From positions 153,451-217,450 of the forward strand of contig NZ_LFVY01000011.1 of NCBI RefSeq assembly GCF_001050155.1: a stretch of 64,000 bases of DNA, written 5' to 3'. Origin of the DNA: Nitratireductor soli. GTDB taxonomy: Bacteria > Pseudomonadota > Alphaproteobacteria > Rhizobiales > Rhizobiaceae. Positions 1 through 8,869 of the stretch are shown one piece after another; position 1 is the first letter of the stretch, and every line of letters starts with the position of its first letter. The notes under the pieces are model-generated. The model had not been told where the DNA came from, did no database searches, and saw nothing but the letters and a program-made list of their open reading frames with translations. The position numbers were made by a program, and so were the translations under genes.

Positions 1-197
1 TCATTGCGGTCGGACAGGTTCGCTGGAAACAGCTTCACCCGCTCGCCGAGGTCGCCGGCCAGCGCCTCCAGCTTTTCCACGCGCGTGCCGTGCAGGCCGA
101 CCGTGGCGCCCTGGGCGTGAAGAATGCGGGCGATGGCCTCGCCGATGCCGCCGGAGGCTCCGGTCACCAGCGCCTTGCGGCCGCTCAGATCAAACAT
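1..197 (-). CDS. fabG: 3-oxoacyl-ACP reductase FabG, N-terminal part (runs off the window)
   Basis: NADPH-dependent reduction of 3-oxoacyl-ACP in type II fatty-acid synthesis, cytoplasmic. The visible 65 codons read MFDLSGRKALVTGASGGIG and continue in typical short-chain dehydrogenase style. The Rossmann glycine motif TGASGGIG is at residues 12-19, and an LHGTR segment follows where the second beta strand is expected. The C-terminal three quarters, including the YxxxK catalytic residues, lie outside the window. It lies 75 bp downstream of fabD on the same strand, matching the common fabD-fabG order. Family assignment is firm; FabG rather than another SDR is inferred from the fabD neighbour. 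Confidence 0.9.
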   Translation of the reverse strand, partial: MFDLSGRKALVTGASGGIGEAIARILHAQGATVGLHGTRVEKLEALAGDLGERVKLFPANLSDRN

Positions 198-272
198 GGT
201 TTTGTCCTTCTCAAAAATACCGGGCGATGTGCCTCATTCGGCGCTCGGGGAAAGTCCCTGCCTTCGCAATCC

Positions 273-1214
273 TCAGCCAAGCGCCTTCATCATCGTGTCG
301 ATGTCGGCGGGCGTACCGACCGATATGGCGCCAAGATCACGGTTGATGCGCCGGGCCAGGCCGGAAAGGACCTTGCCCGAGCCGATCTCGTATAGGGTCT
401 CCACGCCGTTATCGCCGAACCAGATGATGGTCTCGCGCCAGCGCACGCGGCCCGTTACCTGTTCCACCAGTCGCGCGGCGATCTCGTCGGGATCGGACAG
501 CGGGGTGACCGTGACGTTGGCGACGACGGGCACGGCGGGCACGCGCTTGGCCACATCGGCCAGGGCGTCGCCCATGGCATCGGCAGCAGGCTGCATCAGC
601 GCCGAATGAAAGGGGGCCGAGACCGGCAGCATGATGGCGCGCTTGGCCCCCATCTCGGAGGCCAGCTTGGCCGCCGCCTCGACCGCCTCCCTGGCGCCGG
701 AGATGACGAGCTGCCCGCCGCCATTGTCATTGGCGATCTGGCAGACCGAGCCCTTGCCCGCCTTGGCGCAAACGGCCTCGACGTCCTCCGCCTCCAGGCC
801 GATGATCGCCGCCATGGCGCCCTGGCCGACGGGAACCGCCGCCTGCATGGCGTTGCCGCGAATGCGCAGGAGCCGCGCCGCATCGGCGAGCGAGAACGTG
901 CCGGCGGCGCACAGGGCCGAATATTCGCCGAGCGAATGGCCGGCGACATAGGCGACTTTGTCGGTCAGCGACAGGCCCCCCTTCTCCAGCACGCGCATGA
1001 CGGCGATGGAGACGGCCATCAGCGCCGGCTGGGCGTTGGCCGTCAGCGTCAGATCGTCCTCGGGTCCTTCCCAGATGATCCGCGACAGCTTTTGTCCGAG
1101 CGCATCGTCCACTTCCTCGAACACGGCGCGCGCTTCTGGAAACGCCTCGGCCAGATCGCGGCCCATGCCGACGGCCTGGCTGCCCTGGCCTGGAAAGGTG
1201 AAAGCGATGCTCAT
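273..1214 (-). CDS. fabD: Malonyl CoA-acyl carrier protein transacylase FabD
   Basis: Moves malonate from CoA to ACP, the committed loading step of fatty-acid synthesis. The 313-residue protein starts MSIAFTFPGQGSQAVGMG, carrying the GQGSQ oxyanion-hole motif (9-13). The nucleophile elbow GHSLGE is at 92-97 (Ser94) and the catalytic His is in SAPFHSALM (His203). Length is normal for the family. An in-frame ATG seven codons upstream exists, but the family conventionally begins at MxxAFxFPGQGSQ, so the inner start was chosen. It lies immediately upstream of fabG. Confidence 0.95.
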   Translation of the reverse strand: MSIAFTFPGQGSQAVGMGRDLAEAFPEARAVFEEVDDALGQKLSRIIWEGPEDDLTLTANAQPALMAVSIAVMRVLEKGGLSLTDKVAYVAGHSLGEYSALCAAGTFSLADAARLLRIRGNAMQAAVPVGQGAMAAIIGLEAEDVEAVCAKAGKGSVCQIANDNGGGQLVISGAREAVEAAAKLASEMGAKRAIMLPVSAPFHSALMQPAADAMGDALADVAKRVPAVPVVANVTVTPLSDPDEIAARLVEQVTGRVRWRETIIWFGDNGVETLYEIGSGKVLSGLARRINRDLGAISVGTPADIDTMMKALG

Positions 1215-1423
1215 CGCCAAGTCTCCCGGATTCATTGAACTACCGGGCGCATCTGGTGACGCAACATACCCGGCCCGTCAAGCCTTTTGGCCCAATGCGC
1301 GCCTCCCGGCCCGGCCCGTACGCTCGGACATGAAAAATCCACAATCGGGGTGAGTGGTTCGCCTGTTCCACGCCGTTTCCGGCGGGGGTTTCCAGGAAGC
1401 ATTTCTCGATCAGGATTTTCAAA

Positions 1424-1708
1424 ATGGTTCATCAGGAGCTGACGGCGGCCGGCACTTCGGGTCAGAAACGGCGCAGACGCCGCGCAACACCGGCGCAGAT
1501 GCTGGGCATCATCGCGGTGACGTTGTTCATCTCGACGGAAGTGGCGGTGGCATCCGCAGCCGCCGTGTGGGGGATTTCCGGGCTGCTCGGCCTGAAACGC
1601 TCGGGCGAGATCGGCCTTTCGGTGGCCTTCGGCGTGCCGACCCTGTTCGTCACCGTCCGCACGGCGCAACTCGCCACCGCAGCGGAGACCGATCCGGAGA
1701 ACAACTGA
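1424..1708 (+). CDS. Small two-helix membrane protein, function unknown
   Basis: A 94-residue protein with an arginine/lysine-rich N-terminus (QKRRRRRA, about residues 14-21). Two hydrophobic segments follow, at about 27-52 and 62-80, and then a short acidic tail. The basic head suggests a cytoplasmic N-terminus by the positive-inside rule. No enzymatic motif is visible. It stands alone between fabD and the ABC transporter operon. I do not recognise a named family; the composition and uninterrupted frame make a real gene likely but not proven. Confidence 0.6.
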   Translation: MVHQELTAAGTSGQKRRRRRATPAQMLGIIAVTLFISTEVAVASAAAVWGISGLLGLKRSGEIGLSVAFGVPTLFVTVRTAQLATAAETDPENN

Positions 1709-1913
1709 GCGTCTTCGACAAACACCCTTCGTTGTGTCGGCACCCCTCGTATGTCAGGAAATGTCAGCGGCCATGTCGGTTTGCTGGCAAGCAGGGCGTC
1801 TTTTGCTTATATGAGCGCGGCTCATTCCAGTTCCGCTGGTTTCACAAGCAAAATTCCTTCGCGTTACAGAGCCCAGCTCATGCGGGCGCTCCCGACATCA
1901 CGGACCCACTTCC

Positions 1914-2843
1914 ATGACGAACGCTCTTTCCATCAAGAATCTATCGAAAACCTACGATACGGGCCTGACGGCGCTGGACGCGGTCGATCTCGACATTCGC
2001 CGGGGTGAAATCCTGGCGCTGCTCGGCCCGAACGGGGCCGGCAAGACGACGTTGATCTCCATCGTCTGCGGCCTGGTCAAGCCCTCAACCGGCACAGTGA
2101 CGGTCGAGGGCAACGACATCGTGCAGAATTTCCGCCAGGCACGTCAGCTCATCGGCCTGGTTCCGCAGGAACTGCATACCGAAACCTTCGAGACGGTGTG
2201 GGCGACGGTCAGCTACAGCCGCGGGCTGTTCGGCAAGAAGCCGGCGCCGGCGCTGGTCGAGCAGATCCTGCGCGATCTGTCCCTCTATGACAAGAAGGAC
2301 AGCCAGATCATGGCGCTCTCGGGCGGCATGAAGCGCCGTGTCATGATCGCCAAGGCCCTGGCGCACGAGCCGCGCATCCTGTTTCTCGACGAGCCGACGG
2401 CGGGTGTCGACGTGGAGCTGCGCAAGGATATGTGGCGGTTGGTCAAGCGGCTGCGCGACACCGGCGTGACGATCATCCTGACCACCCACTACATCGAGGA
2501 GGCGGAGGAGATCGCCGATCGGGTCGGCGTCATCAACAAGGGGCGGCTCCTGCTTGTCGAGGACAAGGCCGAGCTGATGCGCAAGCTCGGCCAGAAACAG
2601 CTGACGCTGGAACTGCAGCAACCGCTGGAAGCGCTTCCCGGCGATTTGTCCGGCTACGCGCTCGAGCTTGCCGATGGCGGCGAGCGCATCACCTATCACT
2701 ACGACACCCAGGCCAAGCGGACGGGCATTGCCTCGCTGCTTTCGGCGCTCGCCGGCGCCGGCATCACCGTCAAGGATCTCGACACCGAACAACGCTCGCT
2801 CGAAGACATCTTCGTCAGCCTTGTCGTGGAGGAAAACCAGTGA
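1914..2843 (+). CDS. ABC transporter ATP-binding protein (YadG/CcmA type)
   Basis: ATPase subunit of an ABC-2 type exporter. Walker [10 protein letters not shown] is at 38-46, the signature LSGGM at 135-139 and Walker [11 protein letters not shown] at 155-164, followed by an H-loop in TTHYIEEAE. The ~90-residue extension after the nucleotide-binding domain is typical of drug/polysaccharide-type ABC-2 ATPases. It overlaps the permease gene by 4 bp (GTGA), so the two are translationally coupled. Substrate cannot be read from sequence. It resembles E. coli YadG, whose partner is YadH. Confidence 0.9.
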   Translation: MTNALSIKNLSKTYDTGLTALDAVDLDIRRGEILALLGPNGAGKTTLISIVCGLVKPSTGTVTVEGNDIVQNFRQARQLIGLVPQELHTETFETVWATVSYSRGLFGKKPAPALVEQILRDLSLYDKKDSQIMALSGGMKRRVMIAKALAHEPRILFLDEPTAGVDVELRKDMWRLVKRLRDTGVTIILTTHYIEEAEEIADRVGVINKGRLLLVEDKAELMRKLGQKQLTLELQQPLEALPGDLSGYALELADGGERITYHYDTQAKRTGIASLLSALAGAGITVKDLDTEQRSLEDIFVSLVVEENQ

Positions 2844-3601
2844 ACTTCGAGGCTGTAAAATCCATCTACCTGTTCGAGATGGCGCGCATGAAGCGCACCC
2901 TGCTGCAAAGCGTCATCTCGCCGGTCCTGTCCACCTCGCTCTATTTCATCGTCTTCGGCGCGGCCATCGGTTCACGCATCGAGACGGTCGAGGGCATCGA
3001 ATACGGCGCGTTCATCGTGCCCGGCCTGATGATGCTGACGCTGTTGCAGAACTCGATCTCAAACGCCTCCTTCGGCATCTATTTTCCAAAATTCGTCGGC
3101 ACCATCTACGAGGTGCTCTCGGCGCCGATCTCGTTCCTGGAAATCGTTCTCGGCTATGTCGGGGCGGCGGCGACGAAATCGCTGATTCTCGGCCTGATCA
3201 TCCTGGCGACGGCGCATCTGTTCGTGCCGATCGAGATTCGCCATCCCGTCTGGATGCTGTTCTTCCTCGTGATGACGGCGGTGACGTTCAGCCTGTTCGG
3301 CTTCATCATCGGCATCTGGGCCGACAATTTCGAGAAGCTGCAGCTCATCCCGCTTTTGATCATCACGCCGCTGGTGTTCCTCGGCGGGGCGTTCTACTCG
3401 ATCGACATGCTGCCGGAGTTCTGGCAGAAGGTGACGCTCGCCAACCCCGTCCTCTATCTCATCAGCGGCTTCCGCTGGAGTTTCTATGAGACCGCCGATG
3501 TCAGCATCGAGATCAGCATCGCCATGATCCTGGCGTTTCTGGCGCTCTGCCTGACGATCGTCTGGTGGATCTTCAAGACGGGATACCGGCTGAAGACTTG
3601 A
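2840..3601 (+). CDS. ABC-2 type transporter permease (YadH-like)
   Basis: A 253-residue inner-membrane permease partnered with the preceding ATPase. It begins with a GTG start inside the ATPase stop codon ([18 protein letters not shown]). About six hydrophobic segments are visible, including [21 protein letters not shown] near the start, [18 protein letters not shown] in the middle (the typical ABC-2 G-G-x-F-x-s/p signature), and [18 protein letters not shown] at the end. The frame stays open well upstream, but that stretch is antisense-like sequence over the ATPase gene; the overlapping GTG is the sensible start. Confidence 0.88.
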   Translation: MNFEAVKSIYLFEMARMKRTLLQSVISPVLSTSLYFIVFGAAIGSRIETVEGIEYGAFIVPGLMMLTLLQNSISNASFGIYFPKFVGTIYEVLSAPISFLEIVLGYVGAAATKSLILGLIILATAHLFVPIEIRHPVWMLFFLVMTAVTFSLFGFIIGIWADNFEKLQLIPLLIITPLVFLGGAFYSIDMLPEFWQKVTLANPVLYLISGFRWSFYETADVSIEISIAMILAFLALCLTIVWWIFKTGYRLKT

Positions 3602-3618
3602 AGGCATGGCGGGCTCGC

Positions 3619-3646
3619 TTGCATCCGTCGCAAAACCCTGTATAAG
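3619..3646 (+). promoter_or_regulatory. Candidate promoter for rpsF-rpsR-rplI
   Basis: TTGCAT (3619-3624), a 16-bp spacer, and TATAAG (3641-3646) form a plausible sigma-70 type promoter. It lies about 210 bp upstream of the rpsF start and just after the permease stop. The long leader between promoter and rpsF contains GC-rich inverted segments, but I cannot assign it to a known ribosomal-protein leader motif. Confidence 0.45.
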
Positions 3647-3855
3647 CGCGCGGTCTGCCGGTCCCAGCTGGGGGCTGAACGGAGGGCCGCGCGCCACATG
3701 GGCGCGTGTTGCGAGGACAAGTTCCTCCGCCTCCCGTGTCTCCGCTCTCGACCGTCACCAACTTGCGCCTTTCTTCCCGAATATCCGGACAGGGAGGTCG
3801 CAGAGGCTTTTGCCGTTGGGGTCCGGTGCGACATGAACTGAAGAAAGGCAAGACA

Positions 3856-4326
3856 ATGGCACTTTACGAACATGTGTTCCTTGCCCGGCAGGATCTCTCG
3901 CCGCAGCAGGTCGACGCCCTTGTGGAACAGTACAAGGGTGTGATCGAAGCGGGCGGCGGTTCCGTCGGCAGGGTCGAGAACTGGGGACAGAAGTCCCTCG
4001 CCTACCGGATCAACAAGAACCGCAAGGCTTATTTCATGCTGATGGACATCGATTCCCCGGCGGACGCCGTCAAGGAAGTCGAGCGCCAGATGGGGCTGTC
4101 GGAAGACATTCTGCGCTTCATGACCGTGCGCGTCGATGCGCATGAGGAAGGCCCGTCGGCGATGATGCAGCGCCGCGACGACCGTGGCGATCGCGGTGAT
4201 CGTGGCCCGCGTCGCGACCGCGACGACCGCGGCCCGCGCCGTGATTCGGACGATCGTGGCCCGCGCCGCGACCGTGACGACCGCGGCCCGCGCCGTGACC
4301 GCGACAGCAATGAGGGTGGCGAATAA
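3856..4326 (+). CDS. rpsF: 30S ribosomal protein S6
   Basis: Component of the small-subunit platform, binding as a heterodimer with S18. The core (about 1-100) begins [20 protein letters not shown] and contains the conserved [18 protein letters not shown] stretch. Residues ~112-156 form a low-complexity charged tail made of a 9-residue unit, D-x-D-D-R-G-P-R-R, repeated with small changes, plus DRGDRG repeats. Charged tails on S6 are common in rhizobia. The start follows AAGAAAGG; the stop TAA overlaps the rpsR ATG by one base (TAATG), giving translational coupling. Confidence 0.97.
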
Positions 4327-4574
4327 TGGTCGACATCAACCAGATCCCGACGCGGCGCCCGTTTCACCGCCGCCGCAAAACCTGCCCGTTCTCCGGCGCC
4401 AACGCTCCGAAGATCGACTACAAGGACGTCAAGCTCCTGCAGCGCTATATTTCCGAGCGTGGCAAGATCGTGCCGTCGCGCATAACGGCCGTCAGCCAGA
4501 AGAAGCAGCGCGAACTGGCCAAGGCCATCAAGCGCGCCCGCTTCCTGGGCCTCTTGCCCTACGTCGTGAAGTAA
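4326..4574 (+). CDS. rpsR: 30S ribosomal protein S18
   Basis: An 82-residue small-subunit protein that pairs with S6. Recognisable by RRKTCPFSG at about 16-24, [18 protein letters not shown] in the middle, and the C-terminal [17 protein letters not shown]. Length is standard. It is coupled to rpsF by a one-base overlap. The gene is separated from rplI by 308 bp holding a hairpin and a large palindromic repeat, which is longer than usual for this operon. Confidence 0.97.
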
Positions 4575-4582
4575 GGTTCGGC

Positions 4583-4602
4583 GCGGGCGGTTTTCCGCCC
4601 GC
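4583..4602 (+). terminator. GC-rich hairpin after rpsR (possible attenuator)
   Basis: A perfect 8-bp stem, GCGGGCGG / CCGCCCGC with a TTTT loop, sits 8 bp past the rpsR stop. It lacks a following T-run, so it may be an RNA-stabilising or partial termination element between rpsR and rplI rather than a full intrinsic terminator. Confidence 0.45.
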
Positions 4603-4670
4603 CCCCTCCCCGCGGCGGGCGCGGACGAGGTTCTTCAAATCCCGAGTTGGGACCAGATGGTCCCTAACTG

Positions 4671-4789
4671 CCTGGTGGTGCGATCCCAACAGATGGCACC
4701 CATCTGTTGGGATCGCACCACCAGATCAATAGCTTGTGGGCTGACTTATCGAAACGGATGGATACCATCCGTTTCGGTCAGACCACGAG
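4671..4789. repeat. ~119-bp two-hairpin intergenic repeat, copy 1
   Basis: A large perfect hairpin (arms 4672-4696 and 4700-4724, 25 bp, 3-nt loop) is followed by a conserved linker beginning GATCAATAGCT. A second hairpin follows (GAAACGGATGG 4751-4761, loop ATA, CCATCCGTTTC 4765-4775), and the element ends GGTCAGACCAC. The same architecture and linker recur at 45737-45858. Just upstream, GGGACC-AGAT-GGTCCC (about 4649-4664) is a third small hairpin carrying the same AGATGG core. It lies between rpsR and rplI, which are co-transcribed in relatives. A short non-autonomous (MITE-like) element or structured RNA/DNA motif are both possible. Confidence 0.85.
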
Positions 4790-4882
4790 CGGCAGGACAG
4801 CGAACCAGGCCGCCGGTGCGGCATCCGTTTCTGACCTGCCTTCAATCTTTCCGGCATCTGCCGATGACAAAGGACAGAAACG

Positions 4883-5503
4883 ATGGACGTCATTCTTCTC
4901 GAACGCATTGCACGACTGGGCCAGATGGGCGAGGTCGTGAAGGTCAAGGACGGGTTCGCCCGCAACTTCCTTCTGCCGAAGGGCAAGGCGCTGCGCGCCA
5001 ACGAAGCCAACCGCAAGAAATTCGAATCCCAGCGCGTCGAGCTGGAAGCACGCAACCTCGAGCAGAAGTCCGAGGCGCAGGGCGTTGCCGAGAAGCTTGA
5101 CGGCAAGACCTTCATCGTCGTCCGTTCGGCCGCCGAGACCGGCCAGCTTTACGGTTCCGTGTCGGCGCGCGACATCGTCGAGGCGCTGGGCGCGGACGGC
5201 TTCAAGATCGGCCGCAACCAGGTCGAGCTCAACCAGCCGATCAAGACCATCGGTCTGATCAACGTGGCAATCGCCCTGCATGCCGACGTCGAGGTCACCG
5301 TGACCATGAACGTGGCGCGTTCGGCCGACGAAGCCGAGCGCCAGGCGCGCGGCGAAACGCTCGATTCGGCCGAGGCGATCTATGGCGACGACATCAACGA
5401 CAGCGCCCGCCCGGACGCCTTCTTCGATCCGAATGCCGAAGGCGATGAACTTGACGAGCGCGCCGAGGCGGACGCCGAAGAGCCGACGGACGAAGAAGCC
5501 TGA
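4883..5503 (+). CDS. rplI: 50S ribosomal protein L9
   Basis: Large-subunit protein spanning the L1 stalk base. The N-terminal domain [20 protein letters not shown] carries the typical L9 start and [20 protein letters not shown]. The C-terminal domain contains [19 protein letters not shown]. At 206 residues it is some 55 longer than the E. coli protein because of an acidic tail (about 160-206, rich in D/E/A), a feature I associate with Rhizobiales L9. RBS: GGACAGAAACG before the ATG. It is the last gene of the S6-S18-L9 cluster and is followed by two hairpins. Confidence 0.97.
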   Translation: MDVILLERIARLGQMGEVVKVKDGFARNFLLPKGKALRANEANRKKFESQRVELEARNLEQKSEAQGVAEKLDGKTFIVVRSAAETGQLYGSVSARDIVEALGADGFKIGRNQVELNQPIKTIGLINVAIALHADVEVTVTMNVARSADEAERQARGETLDSAEAIYGDDINDSARPDAFFDPNAEGDELDERAEADAEEPTDEEA

Positions 5504-5877
5504 GATAGACGGATTTCCGGACCGGGCGTCTTCGTAGCGCCCGGCTGAACCCCTATCCAATTGGTTTTCTTAATGAATCCCAAGAAAATCGAAAAGACTT
5601 GAGGGCCGGATGGAAACGTCCGGCCCTTTCACTTGCCGGGCGTCGGCGGCTGGCCGTCGTGCGCGGGTGCAAACAGTTCAAAAAATTACATGGTCCTGTT
5701 GCTTTAATTGATGCCAGTTTGCAAATCCCCGTCTTCGGGGAAAAAACAGAACCGGCATGTCATGAAATGGCAAGAAGTGTGACCTGGTCAAAGCACCGGC
5801 TAATTCTGGCCTCTTTTCAAATGCCCTGATTTTGCTCCATAATTGCAACCTCCCGCGACTTTCTTGGGGGTGCTGCG
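5504..5877. other. Intergenic region rplI-cfa: tandem hairpins and leader
   Basis: No convincing gene. It holds CCGGGCG/CGCCCGG (5522-5544), the terminator at 5602-5629, and a small hairpin CCCCG-TCTT-CGGGG followed by A6 (5727-5746). From about 5680 it is noticeably more AT-rich than the flanks and probably contains the cfa promoter, which I could not pinpoint. Confidence 0.5.
5602..5629 (+). terminator. Terminator of the ribosomal protein operon
   Basis: Perfect 9-bp stem AGGGCCGGA / TCCGGCCCT with an 8-nt loop, followed by a short TTC. It lies ~100 bp beyond rplI and after another hairpin at 5522-5544, so the two may act together. Confidence 0.65.
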
Positions 5878-7131
5878 ATGAACTGGTTGCTAGAGAGATT
5901 CGTTTCCCGCCTTTTTCGCAAAGGCTCGCTGTCCATCACCGATCCTGCCGGTGCAACGCGCCGTTTCGGCGACGGGACCGGTGAGCATGTTCACATCGTG
6001 ATCCATAGCAAGAGAGCCGAACGCGCCATCGCGCTCGATCCGATGCTGGCCGTGCCGGAACGCTATATGGAGGGCGAGGTCGATATCATCGAAGGCGATG
6101 TCCTCTCGCTCCTGCAGATGACCTACGACAATATGGACGAGCTCGGCACGCAAGCCTTTTTCGTCAGGCTCGGCGAGGTCCTGCGCTATCCGTTCCGCCG
6201 CCTGCAGCAATTCAACACGGCCGCCCGTTCGAAGCGCAACGTTCATCGCCACTACGATCTTTCGGAGGAACTCTACCGGCTCTTTCTCGACGAGGACATG
6301 CAGTACTCCTGCGCCTATTTCGAGACGCCGGGGATGTCTCTCGAAGAGGCCCAACGCGCCAAGAAGCGCCACATCGCCGCCAAGCTGGCGCTGAAGCCCG
6401 GGCAGAAGGTGCTGGATATCGGCTCCGGCTGGGGCGGGCTGGGGCTCGACCTGGCCAGCCAGCTCGGGGCGCAGGTTCTCGGCGTCACGCTGTCGCAAGA
6501 GCAACACCGGGTCGCCACCGACCGGGCGCGGCAGGCCGGCCTTACCGACAAGGCGCGCTTCGAGATCGCCGATTACCGCTCGCTGAGCGGCCCGTTCGAC
6601 CGCATCGTCTCGGTGGGCATGTTCGAGCATGTGGGCATCAATCACTACCGCACTTTCTTCAATCAGAGCGCCAGGCTTCTGGCCGATGACGGCGTGATGC
6701 TGCTGCACACGATCGGCCGCTCGACCGGTCCGTCGGTGACCAACGCCTTCATCCGCAAACACATCTTCCCCGGCGGCTACATCCCGTCGCTGTCGGAGAT
6801 GATGCCGGCGATCGAAAAATCCGGCCTGATCGTCACCGATGTGGAAATCCTCCGGCTGCACTATGCCGACACGCTGAAGCACTGGCAGGAGCGGTTCCAG
6901 AAGAACCGCGCCAAGGCGGTGGAAATCTACGACGAGCGCTTCGCCCGGATGTGGGAATTCTATCTCGCCGGCTCGGAAGCCTCCTTCCGCTGGCAGGAAA
7001 TGGTCGTGTTCCAGGTTCAGCTGACCAAGAAGCGCCAGACCCTGCCGATGACGCGCGACTATATCGGCGAGACCGAAAAGCGGCTTGCCGGCCCGAAGCG
7101 GCCCGGCAAGTTCACGCAGGCGGCGGAATAG
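5878..7131 (+). CDS. cfa: Cyclopropane-fatty-acyl-phospholipid synthase
   Basis: SAM-dependent methylene transfer to unsaturated acyl chains of membrane phospholipids, peripheral at the inner membrane. It has 417 residues. The N-terminal lipid-binding-like region runs to ~115, then HYDLSEELY (125-133), QYSCAYFE (142-149), the SAM motif VLDIGSGWGG (178-187), VSVGMFEHVG near 245, and the C-terminal FQVQLTKKR. Cfa enzymes usually have Cys in VLDIGCGWGG; here it is Ser, a tolerated variant in the family as far as I recall. Monocistronic, downstream of the L9 terminator. Confidence 0.9.
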   Translation: MNWLLERFVSRLFRKGSLSITDPAGATRRFGDGTGEHVHIVIHSKRAERAIALDPMLAVPERYMEGEVDIIEGDVLSLLQMTYDNMDELGTQAFFVRLGEVLRYPFRRLQQFNTAARSKRNVHRHYDLSEELYRLFLDEDMQYSCAYFETPGMSLEEAQRAKKRHIAAKLALKPGQKVLDIGSGWGGLGLDLASQLGAQVLGVTLSQEQHRVATDRARQAGLTDKARFEIADYRSLSGPFDRIVSVGMFEHVGINHYRTFFNQSARLLADDGVMLLHTIGRSTGPSVTNAFIRKHIFPGGYIPSLSEMMPAIEKSGLIVTDVEILRLHYADTLKHWQERFQKNRAKAVEIYDERFARMWEFYLAGSEASFRWQEMVVFQVQLTKKRQTLPMTRDYIGETEKRLAGPKRPGKFTQAAE

Positions 7132-7374
7132 GAATATAATCGGCATGATGAGGTGATTCGCTGTCAAGCGAATCATCTCCCCCGCTCTGGTTTTCCAGAC
7201 GCTGTGACATTCCTGCGGTGGATAGCAGTGGATAGCGTGTGTTTCGCTGCGTGTTCTTTCCCGCTGCCGCTCCGTAGCGTCTAGGACAGATGAGGGGGTG
7301 CCGGGACAGTCATGTCTTTAGTTGGTCCGGGCGCAGATCACCGCAACGCACCGGAACGACGGATAAGAATCCAG

Positions 7375-8865
7375 ATGGCAGAAGCAGCCCGAAAGCTCGA
7401 AGTCGCCGAAACGCGGCTTTATCGCGAAGCGCCCAACAACATCGAAGCCGAGCAGGCCCTGCTCGGCGCGATCCTGGTCAACAACGATGCGCTCTACCGG
7501 GTTTCGGACTTCCTCAAGCCGGTTCATTTCTACGAGCCGCTGCACCGCAAGATCTTCGAGGTGGCGGGCGAGCTGATCCGCATGGGCAAGACGGCCAACC
7601 CCGTCACCATCAAGACCTTCCTGCCGGCCGACGAGAAGGTCGGCGAACTCACCGTCGCGCAATATCTGGCGCGGCTGGCGGCGGAAGCCGTGACCATCAT
7701 CAACGCGTCCGATTACGGCCGCGCCATCTACGATCTGGCCATCCGCCGAGCGCTGATCACGGTCGGCGAGGACATGGTCAACATCGCCTATGACGCGCCC
7801 GTCGACATGGCGCCGCAATCGCAGATCGAGGACGCCGAACGGCGTCTGTTCGAGCTGGCTGAAACCGGCCGCTACGATGGCGGGTTCGAGAGTTTCGGCG
7901 ACGCCACCAAGATCGCCGTCGACATGGCCAACGCCGCCTTCATGCGCGATGGGCACCTGTCGGGCGTCTCGACCGGCCTGCGCGACCTCGACAAGCGGAT
8001 GGGCGGGCTGCAGCCTTCGGATCTGATCATCCTGGCCGGACGTCCGGGCATGGGCAAGACGTCGCTGGCCACCAACATCGCGTTCAACATCGCCGGCGCC
8101 TACGAGCCGGTGCAGCAGGCCGATGGCTCGTTCGCCGCCGGCAATGGCGGCGTGGTCGGCTTCTTCTCGCTGGAAATGTCGTCCGAGCAGCTGGCCACGC
8201 GTATCATTTCCGAGCAGACGGAAATTCCCTCCTCGAAGATCAGGCGCGGCGAGATCACCGAGACGGATTTCGAAAAACTCGTCGCCTGCGCCCAGATGGT
8301 GCAGAAGGTTCCGCTGTTCATCGACCAGACGGGCGGTATCTCGATTGCCCAGCTTGCAGCGCGCGCGCGCCGCCTCAAGCGCCAGCGCGGCCTCGACGTC
8401 ATCGTCATCGACTATGTGCAGCTGATGCAGGGTTCCTCGGCCAAGTCGCAGCAGAACCGCGTGCAGGAAATCACCGAGATCACCACCGGCCTGAAGGCGC
8501 TGGCGAAAGAGCTGTCGACGCCGATCATCGCCCTGTCCCAGCTTTCGCGCCAGGTGGAGAGCCGCGAGGACAAGCGCCCGCAGCTCTCGGACCTGCGCGA
8601 ATCGGGCTCCATCGAGCAGGACGCCGACGTGGTGCTTTTCGTCTACCGCGAAGAGTACTATCTGAAGAACAAGGAGCCGAAGCCCGGCACCGAGGAATAC
8701 ATCAAATGGGAAGCCGAGATGAACGAGATGCGCGGCAAGGCCGAGGTGATCATCGCCAAGCAGCGCCACGGCCCGACGGGCACGGTCGGCCTTGCGTTCC
8801 ATGGCGAGTTCACGCGGTTCTCCGATCTTGCCGAGGAAGACCGGCTGCCGGAACGTTTCGAGTAG
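7375..8865 (+). CDS. dnaB: Replicative DNA helicase DnaB
   Basis: Hexameric 5'-3' helicase at the replication fork. The start chosen, MAEAARKLEVAETRLYREAP, fits the rhizobial consensus as I recall it; an ATG 21 codons earlier (7312) is possible. The N-terminal DnaG-interaction domain contains PNNIEAEQALLGAIL. The RecA-like core has Walker A GRPGMGKTS, FFSLEMSSEQLATR, the Walker B-type VIVIDYVQLMQG, and the late motif SDLRESGSIEQDADVV. It has 496 residues, slightly above the E. coli length. alr begins 4 bp after the stop, suggesting an operon. Confidence 0.95.
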   Translation: MAEAARKLEVAETRLYREAPNNIEAEQALLGAILVNNDALYRVSDFLKPVHFYEPLHRKIFEVAGELIRMGKTANPVTIKTFLPADEKVGELTVAQYLARLAAEAVTIINASDYGRAIYDLAIRRALITVGEDMVNIAYDAPVDMAPQSQIEDAERRLFELAETGRYDGGFESFGDATKIAVDMANAAFMRDGHLSGVSTGLRDLDKRMGGLQPSDLIILAGRPGMGKTSLATNIAFNIAGAYEPVQQADGSFAAGNGGVVGFFSLEMSSEQLATRIISEQTEIPSSKIRRGEITETDFEKLVACAQMVQKVPLFIDQTGGISIAQLAARARRLKRQRGLDVIVIDYVQLMQGSSAKSQQNRVQEITEITTGLKALAKELSTPIIALSQLSRQVESREDKRPQLSDLRESGSIEQDADVVLFVYREEYYLKNKEPKPGTEEYIKWEAEMNEMRGKAEVIIAKQRHGPTGTVGLAFHGEFTRFSDLAEEDRLPERFE

Positions 8866-8869
8866 CGCC

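Noticed and set aside
5599..5829. 76-codon ORF after rplI
   Set aside because: It starts in the terminator hairpin, lacks a ribosome site and lies in AT-rich intergenic DNA ahead of cfa.
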